From: JBHGAV01 sp041946685
GTDB lineage: Bacteria; Acidobacteriota; Terriglobia; Bryobacterales; Bryobacteraceae
Direction of reading: 5' to 3'
NCBI GenBank assembly: GCA_041946685.1
Contig: JBHGAV010000003.1
Coordinates: forward strand, 53,859-117,858
DNA length: 64,000 nt
The position numbers were made by a program, and so were the translations under genes. The notes below the pieces were generated by a model. That model was not told the origin of the DNA. It did no database searches and was given only the letters and a program-made list of their open reading frames with translations. Positions 17,626-26,627 of the stretch are shown here, one piece after another (position 1 is the first letter of the stretch; each line of letters begins with the position of its first letter).

Positions 17626-18022
17626 GTACGAACAATCCGCTTTCCGATCCGAGCCAGGACTGATGACCCGTGTCTGTCGTTCGGACGTGGGCACGCGCGA
17701 AGGGCACATGCGGCTAAGGTACCGCCGGTAATGGAACTACGCTGGCTTCGCTGCTCGTTGGTTTGCTCTTGACACCCGCCAAGCCACGAGTCAGTATTCC
17801 AAGTGGAGCATTCGCGTCTCCAGCTCGGAGTGGTTTCTTTACGAGCGCTGAGCTACAGAATAACCGGCTAATCCATTGCCGAGCAGATCCCGGCCATGCA
17901 CCGGGGGAGGCGGCGAAACCTAGAACCTGTACGAAACCTGAATTCAGGATGTGGCTTTGACTACGGGAAATCCGCGGATTCCTGGGATTTCTTCGTCCAT
18001 CACACGCAGAAAGGAGATCAAC
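17626..18022. other. Gene-free stretch with two 12-bp perfect palindromes
   Basis: About 400 bp without a convincing gene. It holds a TTGACA at 17769-17774 with only a weak -10 downstream, and two perfect palindromes near the next gene: CCTGAATTCAGG (17937-17948) and AATCCGCGGATT (17969-17980). The second is 43 bp upstream of the GTG start of the interrupted secreted protein gene and could be an operator. The strong AAAGGAG just before 18023 belongs to that gene. Confidence 0.4.
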
Positions 18023-18829
18023 GTGAAGAGAGTTAGTTTCTGCCTGGCGATCGTAGGTCTGCTGCTCATCGCATCGAGCCCTGCTATAGCGCAGGGCCAG
18101 TCGGATCGCTTCTATGCCTCCTCGGAGAGGTTCGGGTACACGGGCATCGTATCGGTCTACAACTCGTGGGAGGACGCCAACAGCGGGCGCAACGCGCGCT
18201 GCACAGATGTAGTGTGGCCTCAGCGGGATGGAGCAATCCTCGCGGTGAAGAACGCCCCCGAATACTACGTCGATACCAACATGCTCCTGACGAACTGGTA
18301 CGCGAATAACGGCGGCAGCCCGAGCAACACAAACGAGGGTTTTATCCAACTCTATGACGACGACGCCGACGCGTGGCAGAACCAGAAGGCCTCCTGGAGC
18401 AAGGACCTGAGCACCTTCACGGTCCGCGGCAAGGGGCGCAACGCAACCTAGCCCTCGGCGGCAAACCCGGAGGACTGGGCGCGCCTGTGGAACGCCTGCG
18501 CGCCCGCCGGGAGCGGTGAATCCACCAAAGGCACGTTCCTGAAGTACGAGTATGTGCTCGTCGCAACGGGTCTGAACGGCGTTCAAGGCCCCGACGGGTT
18601 CATCACGAACACGACCAATGCATCGAACTACAGCGGCTTCTTCCGGGGCATCTTCCGCAACGAAAGCACCTCGTCGCTGGCCTCCAACGGCTACTACGTG
18701 TTCGACCTCCAGTTCAACAACACCAGTTGGGCCGCCGCAAACAACTGCGGCTATGATGGCGGAGAGCGCCAGACCCCGCCTTGTGTGGACCTGCCCGCCT
18801 GGCCCGATCAGTTCGGCGCGAAGAAGTGA
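18023..18829 (+). pseudogene. Secreted protein gene interrupted by an in-frame TAG
   Basis: A GTG at 18023 follows a strong AAAGGAG site. The reading frame encodes a signal peptide (VSFCLAIVGLLLIASSPAIAQ) and about 120 further residues before a TAG at 18449-18451. The same frame then continues without any shift to a TGA at 18829, giving 125 more residues (NPEDWARLWNACAPAGSG, LKYEYVLVATGLNGVQGPDG, NGYYVFDLQFNNTSWAAA). The composition on both sides is alike: rich in Asn, Ser, Tyr and Trp. The whole reads as one roughly 268-codon gene with a single nonsense codon. Decay, stop readthrough or a base error are possible. The family is unknown. Confidence 0.65.
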
Positions 18830-18909
18830 GGCAGCGCTCGGGACCGGAGGAGGACTTCTCCGTCACTCACGGCTGAGAGGTTTTCCTCCTTCCGCCACTA
18901 CCTCTTGTA

Positions 18910-20430
18910 TTGGCTCTCTTCCGAACGCGCAGCGCGGCGGTGTATGGCATCGATGCCCACCTGATCGATGTCGAGGTGGATTTGTGGGCGTCGGGCAGCG
19001 CCCGCGACTTCGTCACCGTGGGCATGCCCGACACGGCCGTGCGGGAGAGCCGTGAACGCATCAAGAGCGCCCTGATCAACTCCGGCTTCGGTTACCCGAA
19101 CAAGGCCGTCACCATCAACCTCGCCCCCGCAAACGTGCGCAAAGAAGGCGCCGGCTTCGACCTGCCCATGGCCGTCGGCATCCTCGGCGCCATGGGCCAC
19201 GCCCCCAAGACCAACGGTCACCTGCTGGTGGGCGAACTCTCCCTGGACGGGACTATCCGGCCCATCCGTGGTGCGCTATCGATCGCCGCCTGCGCCCGCG
19301 ACAATCGCCTCGAAAGCGTCGTGGTGCCGCAGGAGAATGCGGCGGAGGCGGCCGTGGTCGAGGGTGTCCGCGTGTTTGGCGTGCGGCACCTGTCCGAAGT
19401 GGTCGCTCTCCTGGAGCAACCGGAGCAGTTCACGGCCGCCAGCCCCACCCCACAGGCCTGCCGGGAGGCGGCACCGGCCGCGCCGGATTTCCGCGACGTG
19501 CGGGGCCAAACCACCGCCAAGCGCGCCCTCGAGGTCGCCGCCGCCGGCGTTCACAACGTGCTCATGATCGGGCCCCCAGGCTCCGGCAAGACGATGCTCG
19601 CCAAGCGGCTGGCGGGCATCCTGCCGCCTCTGACGTTCCCGGAAGCGCTCGAAACCACTAAGGTCCACAGCGTCGCAGGACACCTGGCGCGCGGCGCGGG
19701 GCTGCTCTCGGAGCGTCCCTTTCGCGCGCCGCACCACACCGTCTCCGACGCGGGGCTGATCGGCGGGGGAGCGGGCATTCCCCGACCCGGCGAGGCCAGC
19801 CTGGCCAATCACGGCGTACTCTTCCTGGACGAGTTCCCCGAGTTCCCGCGCAACGTGCTGGAATTGCTGCGCCAGCCGCTCGAAGACGGGTCGGTGACGA
19901 TCGCCCGCGCCAACATGACTCTATCGTTCCCCGCCAGCTTCATGCTGGTCGCCGCCATGAATCCTTGCCCTTGCGGGTTCTACGGCGACGCGACGCGGGA
20001 GTGCCGGTGCACGGGCGGGATCATCCAGCGCTACCTGGGCAAGATCTCGGGGCCGCTGCTGGATCGTATCGACCTGCACATCGAAGTCCCGGCGGTGGCC
20101 TATAAGGAGATGCGCGGCGAGGAGGCTGGCGAGTCCTCCGCCGAGATCCGCCGCCGCGTCGAGCGCGCCCGCGCCATCCAGCAGGCGCGCGGCTTCTACA
20201 ACTCGCAGATCCCCACGCGCGTGCTCCGCAAGCTGTGCGAGTTGGACGATGCCGCTGAGCGCACCCTTGAGATGGCCGTGCGTCGCATGGGCCTCTCAGC
20301 CCGCGCCCACGACCGCCTCTTGAAGGTCTCCCGCACCATCGCCGACCTGGGCGGCTCGGAATTCGTCACCGCCAAGCACGTTGCCGAAGCCGTACAGTAT
20401 CGCAGCCTGGACCGGAGCTACTGGAGTTGA
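18910..20430 (+). CDS. comM: YifB/ComM-family Mg-chelatase-like AAA+ ATPase
   Basis: A 506-residue protein with a TTG start at 18910; the family N-terminus (RTRSAAVYGIDAHLIDVEVDL) supports this start. The N-terminal LonC-like ChlI domain has GMPDTAVRESRERIKSAL and TINLAPANVRKEGAGFDLPM. The AAA+ module has Walker A GPPGSGKTMLAKRLAGILPP, then RPFRAPHHTVSDAGLIGGG, Walker B HGVLFLDEFPEF, and AMNPCPCGFYGD. The C-terminal domain has DRIDLHIEVPAV. ComM homologues promote branch migration during natural transformation in some bacteria. Competence in this organism is not shown by the sequence. Confidence 0.93.
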   Translation: MALFRTRSAAVYGIDAHLIDVEVDLWASGSARDFVTVGMPDTAVRESRERIKSALINSGFGYPNKAVTINLAPANVRKEGAGFDLPMAVGILGAMGHAPKTNGHLLVGELSLDGTIRPIRGALSIAACARDNRLESVVVPQENAAEAAVVEGVRVFGVRHLSEVVALLEQPEQFTAASPTPQACREAAPAAPDFRDVRGQTTAKRALEVAAAGVHNVLMIGPPGSGKTMLAKRLAGILPPLTFPEALETTKVHSVAGHLARGAGLLSERPFRAPHHTVSDAGLIGGGAGIPRPGEASLANHGVLFLDEFPEFPRNVLELLRQPLEDGSVTIARANMTLSFPASFMLVAAMNPCPCGFYGDATRECRCTGGIIQRYLGKISGPLLDRIDLHIEVPAVAYKEMRGEEAGESSAEIRRRVERARAIQQARGFYNSQIPTRVLRKLCELDDAAERTLEMAVRRMGLSARAHDRLLKVSRTIADLGGSEFVTAKHVAEAVQYRSLDRSYWS

Positions 20431-20531
20431 ACCCGCGGGGACGGACCGCGGTCGCTGCCAGCCGCCCGTGCGCGGGCTGCCGCGAATTGCGAGAATGAGA
20501 TCTCCGGCCATAGCCGGCGGCAGGCCAGACC

Positions 20532-21986
20532 ATGGTCAAACTTGGCGCACGCTACCTCTGGTTCAAATTGGCGCTGGTGGTGGGCTCACTGCTGGGCCTG
20601 CTCCTGCTCTACGAGTCGTTCACAACTTACTACCAGGTCTCCAGGATCATGGTTCTCGCCGAGCTTCGCCGCGAGGCGCAGCGGCAGGCGAACCTGGTCG
20701 CCCGGGACGTCGTTCAGGTCGGTTTCGATGACGCGGCCAAGCTCCGATCCGTTCTCGAGGAGCTTCGTCACGAGTCCGGGAGCAGGATTGCGTGGATCCG
20801 AGTGATCGCTCCGACCGGCGAAACGTTGGCGCAAGCTGGAACTCCGGTCGGGTCTCCCCCCCGCCTGCGGCCGCCGCAGGAAGCGATGGAGGGCCCGCCT
20901 CCCAGCGAGATCCGCTCGACGCCGGAGGGCAGGGTCCTAGTGATGGTGCTCCCCCTGATGGCCCGGAGGCCGCTTGGGCAGCCTCCACAATTGCAGGGAC
21001 CTCCGCCCGCCACGGCGCAACGGAGGAGACCGCGATTCGTTGAAATCGCCCTGTACGTGGAGGGCGGCTCGGCGACGTTCGGCACCCTGCTCACAAACCT
21101 GATCATCAATACGACGGCGGCCTTGGGACTGGTCGCCTCGATGGTCCTGCTGTGGCTGCGCTTCCCCAACTACGTGCGGGGCAAGCAGCTGGAGCAACAG
21201 ACCGAACTGGCCCGTCAAGTCCAGACGGATCTGCTCCCGCCGCCCAACCTCACGTTGAAGGAGGTCGACTTCGCCGCCGAGTGCCTCCCAGCCTGGCAGG
21301 TGGGCGGCGATTTCTACGACGTGTTCTCGGCCCCGGACGGGCGTATCGCTATCGTCCTGGGAGATGTCTCGGGAAAGGGTCTGCCGGCTTCCGTGGTGGC
21401 AGGGCTGCTGGTGGGAGCGATCCGGTCGAGTCCCTGGCTTCAGGGAAGCGCGGAGCACGAGGCCGCCTCCGCCGAACTGAGCGAACTGCTTCGCACACGC
21501 ACATCCGTGGAACGCTTCGCCAGCCTCTTCTGGTGCTACTACGAACCGGATGCCCAGGTGCTGCGGTACGTGAACGCCGGCCACCTTCCTCCGATGATCG
21601 CGACCCGGAACGACAATGGGGAGGTCGAGGTCCGCCAGTTGGAGGACGGCGGCCCGGTGCTGGGAGTGTTGCCCGGCGCGGCATACCGGCAGGGTTCCGC
21701 CTCAGTCTCCAGCGGAGATCTGCTGGTGCTTTACTCAGACGGCGTGGTGGAGGCCACCAATTCCCGCGACGAGCAATTCGGCGAGGAGCGACTGCAAGCC
21801 GTGGTCCGGGCGAGCGCGGCCAGGCCCGCCGGGGAGATACGCGACGCAATCCTCAGGGAGGTCGAGCGCTTCCTTGGGAAGCAGAGGGCTCAGGACGATC
21901 TCACGCTGGTCGTGGCCCGGCTCCAGGGTACGGCCCAAATCCAGCCGCCGGAGGACAGCCGACTCGCCGCGCAGACCGTGGGCTGA
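20532..21986 (+). CDS. Membrane-bound PP2C/SpoIIE-type serine phosphatase (RsbU-like)
   Basis: A 484-residue protein. It has an N-terminal membrane helix (LALVVGSLLGLLLLYESF), a periplasmic sensor region of about 150 residues with a Pro-rich part, and a second helix (ALGLVASMVLLWLRF). The SpoIIE catalytic domain follows: LARQVQTDLLPPP, WQVGGDFYDVF with metal-binding Asp, IVLGDVSGKGLPASV, RYVNAGHLPPM, LLVLYSDGVVEATN and QDDLTLVVAR. Such phosphatases dephosphorylate anti-anti-sigma factors and control partner-switching stress or developmental responses. No STAS or anti-sigma gene is adjacent, so the target lies elsewhere. Confidence 0.92.
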   Translation: MVKLGARYLWFKLALVVGSLLGLLLLYESFTTYYQVSRIMVLAELRREAQRQANLVARDVVQVGFDDAAKLRSVLEELRHESGSRIAWIRVIAPTGETLAQAGTPVGSPPRLRPPQEAMEGPPPSEIRSTPEGRVLVMVLPLMARRPLGQPPQLQGPPPATAQRRRPRFVEIALYVEGGSATFGTLLTNLIINTTAALGLVASMVLLWLRFPNYVRGKQLEQQTELARQVQTDLLPPPNLTLKEVDFAAECLPAWQVGGDFYDVFSAPDGRIAIVLGDVSGKGLPASVVAGLLVGAIRSSPWLQGSAEHEAASAELSELLRTRTSVERFASLFWCYYEPDAQVLRYVNAGHLPPMIATRNDNGEVEVRQLEDGGPVLGVLPGAAYRQGSASVSSGDLLVLYSDGVVEATNSRDEQFGEERLQAVVRASAARPAGEIRDAILREVERFLGKQRAQDDLTLVVARLQGTAQIQPPEDSRLAAQTVG

Positions 21987-21987
21987 G

Positions 21988-24702
21988 TCACCCCGTCATC
22001 TTCTGACCCATGGCGATGGCGTTGACCGTGAGCAGGAGCGTCCTCAGCAGCTCCTCAGTCGGGCTGGCCCGCCACTCGGCGAGCAGCCTGACCTGCTCCG
22101 CGTGCAAGGGCCTCAGAGCGCGCTCGCGCAGCCGCACGGCCAGCGCAAGCCGGGGGCGGCGCTCCTGGGCCGATCCGCCAAACAGCTCGTCGATGGAGGC
22201 CACTGCCCGCCGGTACTCGTCCAGGATGGTCTCGAGCATAGACGCCCGCAGTCTCTCGTCGGACACGAGAGAGGCGTAGAGCCGCATGAGGTCCGGGTCG
22301 GCCATCATCAGGCTGGCCTCGACGTTGTGCATCAAGTACCCCAGGTATGGCCAGCTCTGAATCCCCGAGCGCAGCTCGGCCCACTCGGACGGGTGCTCCC
22401 TCTTCAGCCAGGCCAGCGCTGTTCCCACGCCGTACCAGCCGGGCAGGTGGAATCGGGCCTGGCTCCAACTGAAGACCCACGGAATCGCCCGCAACTCTTC
22501 CACCGACTGCCTGGCGGAGCGCCGGGACGGGCGGGATCCAATCCGGCTCCGCTCGATCACGTCGATGGGAGTAGCCTGATGAAAGAAGTTGACAAAGCCC
22601 TCCGTCTCGACCAGCCGCCGGTATGCGGTGAGGCTTCGCTCGACCGCCAGCGGCCAAATGCGCTCCAGCGGATGGGGCGGGACATCACCGGACCGGTGCA
22701 GCAGCGAGGTTCTGGCCACGCCCGCCAGCAACCGCTCCAACTGGTAGGTGGCGGTCACGCGCTGAGCGTACTTCTGGGAGATGACTTCGCCCTGCTCGGT
22801 GACGCGCAGGCGGCCCATCAGAGAGCCGGCCGGCAGTGTCTCCAGAAAAATATGGACCGGCCCGGCTCCCCGGCCGACCGTTCCGCCCCGGCCGTGGAAG
22901 AAGGCCAGGCGCACTCCCCGCCGTCTGGCCAGCTGCGCCAGCCTGCGCTCGGCCCGGTGCAGACTCCACTGGCTTGCCAGGATTCCACCGTCCTTGTTGC
23001 TGTCACTGTAACCGAGCATCACCACCATCTCGCGCGCCGCTCTCTTGTCGCGGCGCCGCAGGTACTCTAGGGTGTTCTCCGTCATGGGATGCGACAGAAA
23101 CGCGTCCAGGATCGCCTCGCTCCTCTCCAGGTCGCCGATCGTCTCGAACAGGGGCGTCACCGCGATTTCCGATGCGGGCCCTTCGGGCGTGTCCACCAAC
23201 AACCCGGCCTCACGCGCGAGCAGGTAGACGGCCAGCAAGTCCGCCGCGCTGCGCGTGAAGCTCACGATCAGGGGCCCGATCCCGTGCGGTCCATATCGCG
23301 AGATGCTCTCGCGCAGCGTCACCAGCAGGCTGACGGCCTGCCGCGCCTCGTCTTTCAGAAGCGTGTGTGCGCCGGAGAACGGCCTGGGACTCTGCAACTC
23401 CAGATTGAGCAACTCGAGCTTCTTCTCCTCGCTCCAATCCTGATAGTCGCTCTTGGGGAACCCGGCGGCGCGCAGCAGGCCCGCAATCGCCAGATCGTGG
23501 AACATGCTGTTCTGCCGGATGTCCAGCGTCGCCAGGTGGAATCCGAAGGTCCGCGCCTGCGTCACCAGCGGGCGGACATCCAGTTCGGCCACGTGCCGCA
23601 CACCCGCTTCCGACAGAGAATGCTCCAGGACTTCGAGGTCTTCCACCAGTTCGTCGGAGGAGACGTACCCGCCGCGCAGAGTGTCGCCCGCGGCCGTGCG
23701 TTCCACCCGAAGCAGGATGAGATTGATCAACTGCCGCCACGGCTCCCCGGGATTGCGTTTCAAGGCCTCCTGCGCCGCTTCCCCCAGGCGGCCTCTCAGC
23801 TCGTGGATTCGCCGCTGGAGATCGTCCAGCCTGCGTCCGGAGGGCTCGGCGAGGCTGAGCCGCGCGCCGGCCTGCTGCAACTTCTCTCGCAACATGGCGC
23901 AGGCGCCCTCCCGCAGGAGGTTCAGCGTAAGCGAGGTCACCTCGGAGGTGACGAACGGGTGCCCGTCACGGTCGCCGCCCACCCAACTGCCAAAGCTGAG
24001 CCGCGGCATGGGCGGCGGACTGCCGCCGAAAGTCGCCCGCCAGGAGTGCTGGAACCGCAGGTCCAGCAGCTCCACCACGTCGGGGAAGACATTCCGCAGA
24101 TAGTGCAGCGAATTGCGGACCTCGCTTTCCACGTCGGGCCGCCTCTGGAGGATCTCGCCGGTGCGCCACAGCCGCTCGAACGCGGCCTTGAGACGGCGGT
24201 TGAAGATCGCTTCCTCCACTCCCGTGAGCACGCGGCTGTCCCGTTCGACGAGCAGCAGATAGATGACGCGGTGGTGATCGAGCACGCTGGCTCGCTTGGC
24301 TTCGGTGGGGTGCGCCGTCAGCACCGGCTCTACCGAGACTTGTTCGAGCAGTTCACGCACCTCGCGCTCCTGGTATCCCCGGTTCCGCAGGTCCTGCAAG
24401 CTGGCGAGCCACAACCCGGGCTCGCCCTGTTGCCCCTGGCGATCCTCAGCCCTCCGCCGCACCTGGTTGGCCGTGTTCTCTTCGACGATGTTCAGAAGCT
24501 GGAAGACGATCGACAGCGCTTGCAAGTGACGTTCCGTCAGCGGGACTCCCGACGCGCTTCCCCCGTCGAAACAGCTCTTCAGGTAGGCCGCCAGATCCGA
24601 TTCCCCTTCGTCCTGGAGCATTTCGCAGAACGAAGTGCGAACGTAATCGAAGTCCGAGGTCCACTTGGCAAAGCCATGCTGGATGAGTTCGCTGCGCGTC
24701 AT
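21988..24702 (-). CDS. ppc: Phosphoenolpyruvate carboxylase
   Basis: A 904-residue protein, close to the usual PEPC length. It carboxylates PEP to oxaloacetate as an anaplerotic reaction. Signature segments: VLTAHPTEAKRASVLDHH with the catalytic His, SFGSWVGGDRDGHPFV, VMLGYSDSNKDGGILASQW with the catalytic Lys region, and FHGRGGTVGRGAGPVHIF. The C-terminus ends in AMGQKMTG, compared with the usual MRNTG-type end. It is divergent from a carbonic anhydrase gene. That context fits the supply of bicarbonate, the PEPC substrate. Confidence 0.96.
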   Translation of the reverse strand: MTRSELIQHGFAKWTSDFDYVRTSFCEMLQDEGESDLAAYLKSCFDGGSASGVPLTERHLQALSIVFQLLNIVEENTANQVRRRAEDRQGQQGEPGLWLASLQDLRNRGYQEREVRELLEQVSVEPVLTAHPTEAKRASVLDHHRVIYLLLVERDSRVLTGVEEAIFNRRLKAAFERLWRTGEILQRRPDVESEVRNSLHYLRNVFPDVVELLDLRFQHSWRATFGGSPPPMPRLSFGSWVGGDRDGHPFVTSEVTSLTLNLLREGACAMLREKLQQAGARLSLAEPSGRRLDDLQRRIHELRGRLGEAAQEALKRNPGEPWRQLINLILLRVERTAAGDTLRGGYVSSDELVEDLEVLEHSLSEAGVRHVAELDVRPLVTQARTFGFHLATLDIRQNSMFHDLAIAGLLRAAGFPKSDYQDWSEEKKLELLNLELQSPRPFSGAHTLLKDEARQAVSLLVTLRESISRYGPHGIGPLIVSFTRSAADLLAVYLLAREAGLLVDTPEGPASEIAVTPLFETIGDLERSEAILDAFLSHPMTENTLEYLRRRDKRAAREMVVMLGYSDSNKDGGILASQWSLHRAERRLAQLARRRGVRLAFFHGRGGTVGRGAGPVHIFLETLPAGSLMGRLRVTEQGEVISQKYAQRVTATYQLERLLAGVARTSLLHRSGDVPPHPLERIWPLAVERSLTAYRRLVETEGFVNFFHQATPIDVIERSRIGSRPSRRSARQSVEELRAIPWVFSWSQARFHLPGWYGVGTALAWLKREHPSEWAELRSGIQSWPYLGYLMHNVEASLMMADPDLMRLYASLVSDERLRASMLETILDEYRRAVASIDELFGGSAQERRPRLALAVRLRERALRPLHAEQVRLLAEWRASPTEELLRTLLLTVNAIAMGQKMTG

Positions 24703-24754
24703 GGCTGGAATGACTGGAGTCTAAGGATACAACAAACCGCGGCCGCCCATTTCC

Positions 24755-24783
24755 TTGGGATTGCGTGATACAATCTAGATAAT
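24755..24783 (+). promoter_or_regulatory. Predicted sigma-70-type promoter of the carbonic anhydrase gene
   Basis: TTGGGA (24755-24760) and GATAAT (24778-24783) are separated by 17 bp. Transcription should start near 24790, inside a perfect palindrome, about 30 nt before the ATG at 24821. Confidence 0.5.
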
Positions 24784-24795
24784 CCCCATGGGGAT
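24782..24795. promoter_or_regulatory. Perfect 14-bp palindrome over the predicted start site (operator candidate)
   Basis: ATCCCCATGGGGAT is self-complementary and overlaps the last bases of the -10 and the predicted transcription start. A regulator bound here would block the carbonic anhydrase promoter. In RNA it has no loop, so a DNA operator is more likely than a terminator. Confidence 0.45.
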
Positions 24796-24820
24796 ACTAT
24801 AGTTCTGGGAGAATGTCAAC

Positions 24821-25321
24821 ATGAGCGTTGTCGACGAAGCCTTGAAGGCCAATGAGGCATACGCTAAGAACTTCACTTTCGGCGGATTGCCGATGCCGCC
24901 TTCCCGCAAACTGGCGGTCCTCGCCTGCATGGATGCCCGGTTGATGGTGGACCAGGTGCTGGGGCTGAAGAGCGGCGAGGCGCACGTAATCCGCAACGCC
25001 GGAGGGATTGCGACCGAAGACGCGGTGCGGTCGCTGATCATCTCCCATCACTTGCTGGGAACCCAGGAATTCGCCGTGATCAATCACACCGACTGCGGGA
25101 TGCTCACCTTCAAAGACGAGGAGCTTGCGGCGAGGCTCCAGAAGGAGACCGGAGCCGCCGCCCTCGCTCCGGCCCGTTTCTACACATTCCGCAGCCTGGA
25201 AGAGAACGTCCGGGAGCAGATCCAGAGGATCAAGTCGCATCCATGGATTCCAAGTCAGATTCCAGTGCGAGGCTTCATCTACGACGTGAAGACCGGCAGG
25301 CTCCAGGAAGTGCGCGCCTGA
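24821..25321 (+). CDS. Beta-class carbonic anhydrase (small type)
   Basis: A 166-residue protein, at the short end of beta carbonic anhydrases. The zinc site is visible as LAVLACMDARL (Cys and the Asp-Arg dyad) and AVINHTDCGML (His and Cys). GEAHVIRNAGGIATED is the conserved structural segment. It interconverts CO2 and bicarbonate in the cytoplasm. It is divergent from ppc, which uses bicarbonate. A GGGAG lies about 9 nt before the ATG. Confidence 0.93.
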   Translation: MSVVDEALKANEAYAKNFTFGGLPMPPSRKLAVLACMDARLMVDQVLGLKSGEAHVIRNAGGIATEDAVRSLIISHHLLGTQEFAVINHTDCGMLTFKDEELAARLQKETGAAALAPARFYTFRSLEENVREQIQRIKSHPWIPSQIPVRGFIYDVKTGRLQEVRA

Positions 25322-25448
25322 GGCTGCCAGCTACGCCACAGGGTTGGTTGCATCCAGCATCGCGGGCTGCCCTGAGACCTGAAGTATAATCGAGGGCTGC
25401 CGACGACCACTTGAGGCGGCGTCCGTCCGCTTCGGATGGGAGGATCGT

Positions 25449-26627
25449 GTGTTGGATTCGATGAACCGCCGTACTCTGTTCCGCGGGATGGCTGGGCTCG
25501 CCGCCGGCTCTTCGGTGGCAGCCGCCCAACAGGACCCCTTCCGGGACCACAGCCGCATCCCGGCGCTGAGCGAGATGCGCACCGCCCTGGACTTTGAGCC
25601 CGTGGCGCATGCCAGGACCACGCGCCAGGCTTACAACTACATGTCCTACGGCTCCGACGGCGAGTTCACGCTGCGCCGCAACCGCGAGGCGTTCGACTGG
25701 GTGAAGCTGGTCCCGCGCCGGATGGTGGATGTCAGTTCGGTTCAGACCGCTTCGGAGCTTCTCGGCACGAAGCTGGCGTTTCCCATGCTGATTTCGCCCA
25801 CGGCCCGTCACATCATGTTTGACCCGAACGCCGAGGCGGCCACGCACCAGGGAGCAACCGCGGCATCCAATACCCCCTTGATCGTGAGCAACGTCGCCAC
25901 CCTCCCTCTGGACAAGATCGCGGCGGCGGCCTCCGGTCCCTTGTGGTTCCAGCTATACCCCCAGCCCGAAGCCGACTATAACCGCGGGCGGCTCGACCTG
26001 GCACAGGCGGTGGGATGCAAGGCGGTCGTCGTCACCGTGGACCAGCAGGCTACCACCTATGAGCGCTCGATGCACGACCGGAACCTGGCCACCGCGGCAT
26101 CTCCGGTGCCTGCACCTACGGTCAATGTCAAGCGGCCTCGCGTCAATCCGTACCGGGTGCCGGAAGACAGGCTCTGGTATGAATGGACGCTGCTCGACGA
26201 CATCAAGCGGATGATCAAGGTCCCGCTGGTCGTCAAGGGCATCCTCACGGCGGAAGACGCGCGCCTGTGCCTGGAGCACGGCGCGGACGCGATCTTCGTC
26301 TCCAACCACGGCGGCAGGACGTTGGACTATGTGCCTTCCCCCTTAGAAGTGATGGACGAAATCGCAGACGCCGTGGGCGGGCGTGTCCCGATCATCTACG
26401 ATGGCGGCATACGCTCCGGCACGGACATTCTGAAGGCGCTGGCGCTGGGAGCCAAGGCGGTGGGCCTGGGCCGGGTGCCGCTATGGGGCCTGGCTGCCTA
26501 TGGTTCTCCGGGTCTCCAGAAGATCCTGGAGATCTTGCAGGCCGAGTTGGTCCAGGCCATGGCCGCGACCGGCCGCCCCACGCTGGCTTCGATCGACCGC
26601 AGCCTGGCGAGAACGGAGTTCGTATGA
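25449..26627 (+). CDS. FMN-dependent alpha-hydroxyacid oxidase/dehydrogenase, Tat-exported
   Basis: Up to 392 residues from a GTG at 25449 with GGGAGG five bases upstream; an ATG at 25461 is the alternative. The N-terminus NRRTLFRGMAGLAAGSSVAAA is a Tat signal. The TIM-barrel domain has the expected active site: LVVKGILTAEDARL (Lys), FVSNHGGRTLDYVPS (catalytic His with Gly-Gly-Arg) and IYDGGIRSGTDILKAL (FMN phosphate binding). Family members oxidise lactate, glycolate or mandelate. It overlaps a second, divergent homologue by 4 bp (ATGA). Both are probably made together. Confidence 0.9.
   Translation: MLDSMNRRTLFRGMAGLAAGSSVAAAQQDPFRDHSRIPALSEMRTALDFEPVAHARTTRQAYNYMSYGSDGEFTLRRNREAFDWVKLVPRRMVDVSSVQTASELLGTKLAFPMLISPTARHIMFDPNAEAATHQGATAASNTPLIVSNVATLPLDKIAAAASGPLWFQLYPQPEADYNRGRLDLAQAVGCKAVVVTVDQQATTYERSMHDRNLATAASPVPAPTVNVKRPRVNPYRVPEDRLWYEWTLLDDIKRMIKVPLVVKGILTAEDARLCLEHGADAIFVSNHGGRTLDYVPSPLEVMDEIADAVGGRVPIIYDGGIRSGTDILKALALGAKAVGLGRVPLWGLAAYGSPGLQKILEILQAELVQAMAATGRPTLASIDRSLARTEFV

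Noticed and set aside
17763..17960. 65-codon plus-strand ORF in the gene-free region
   Set aside because: No ribosome site, no recognisable motif, and only part of a stretch without coding character.
23089..24768. Plus-strand ORF of 559 codons
   Set aside because: Antisense to ppc; composition is an artefact of codon bias.
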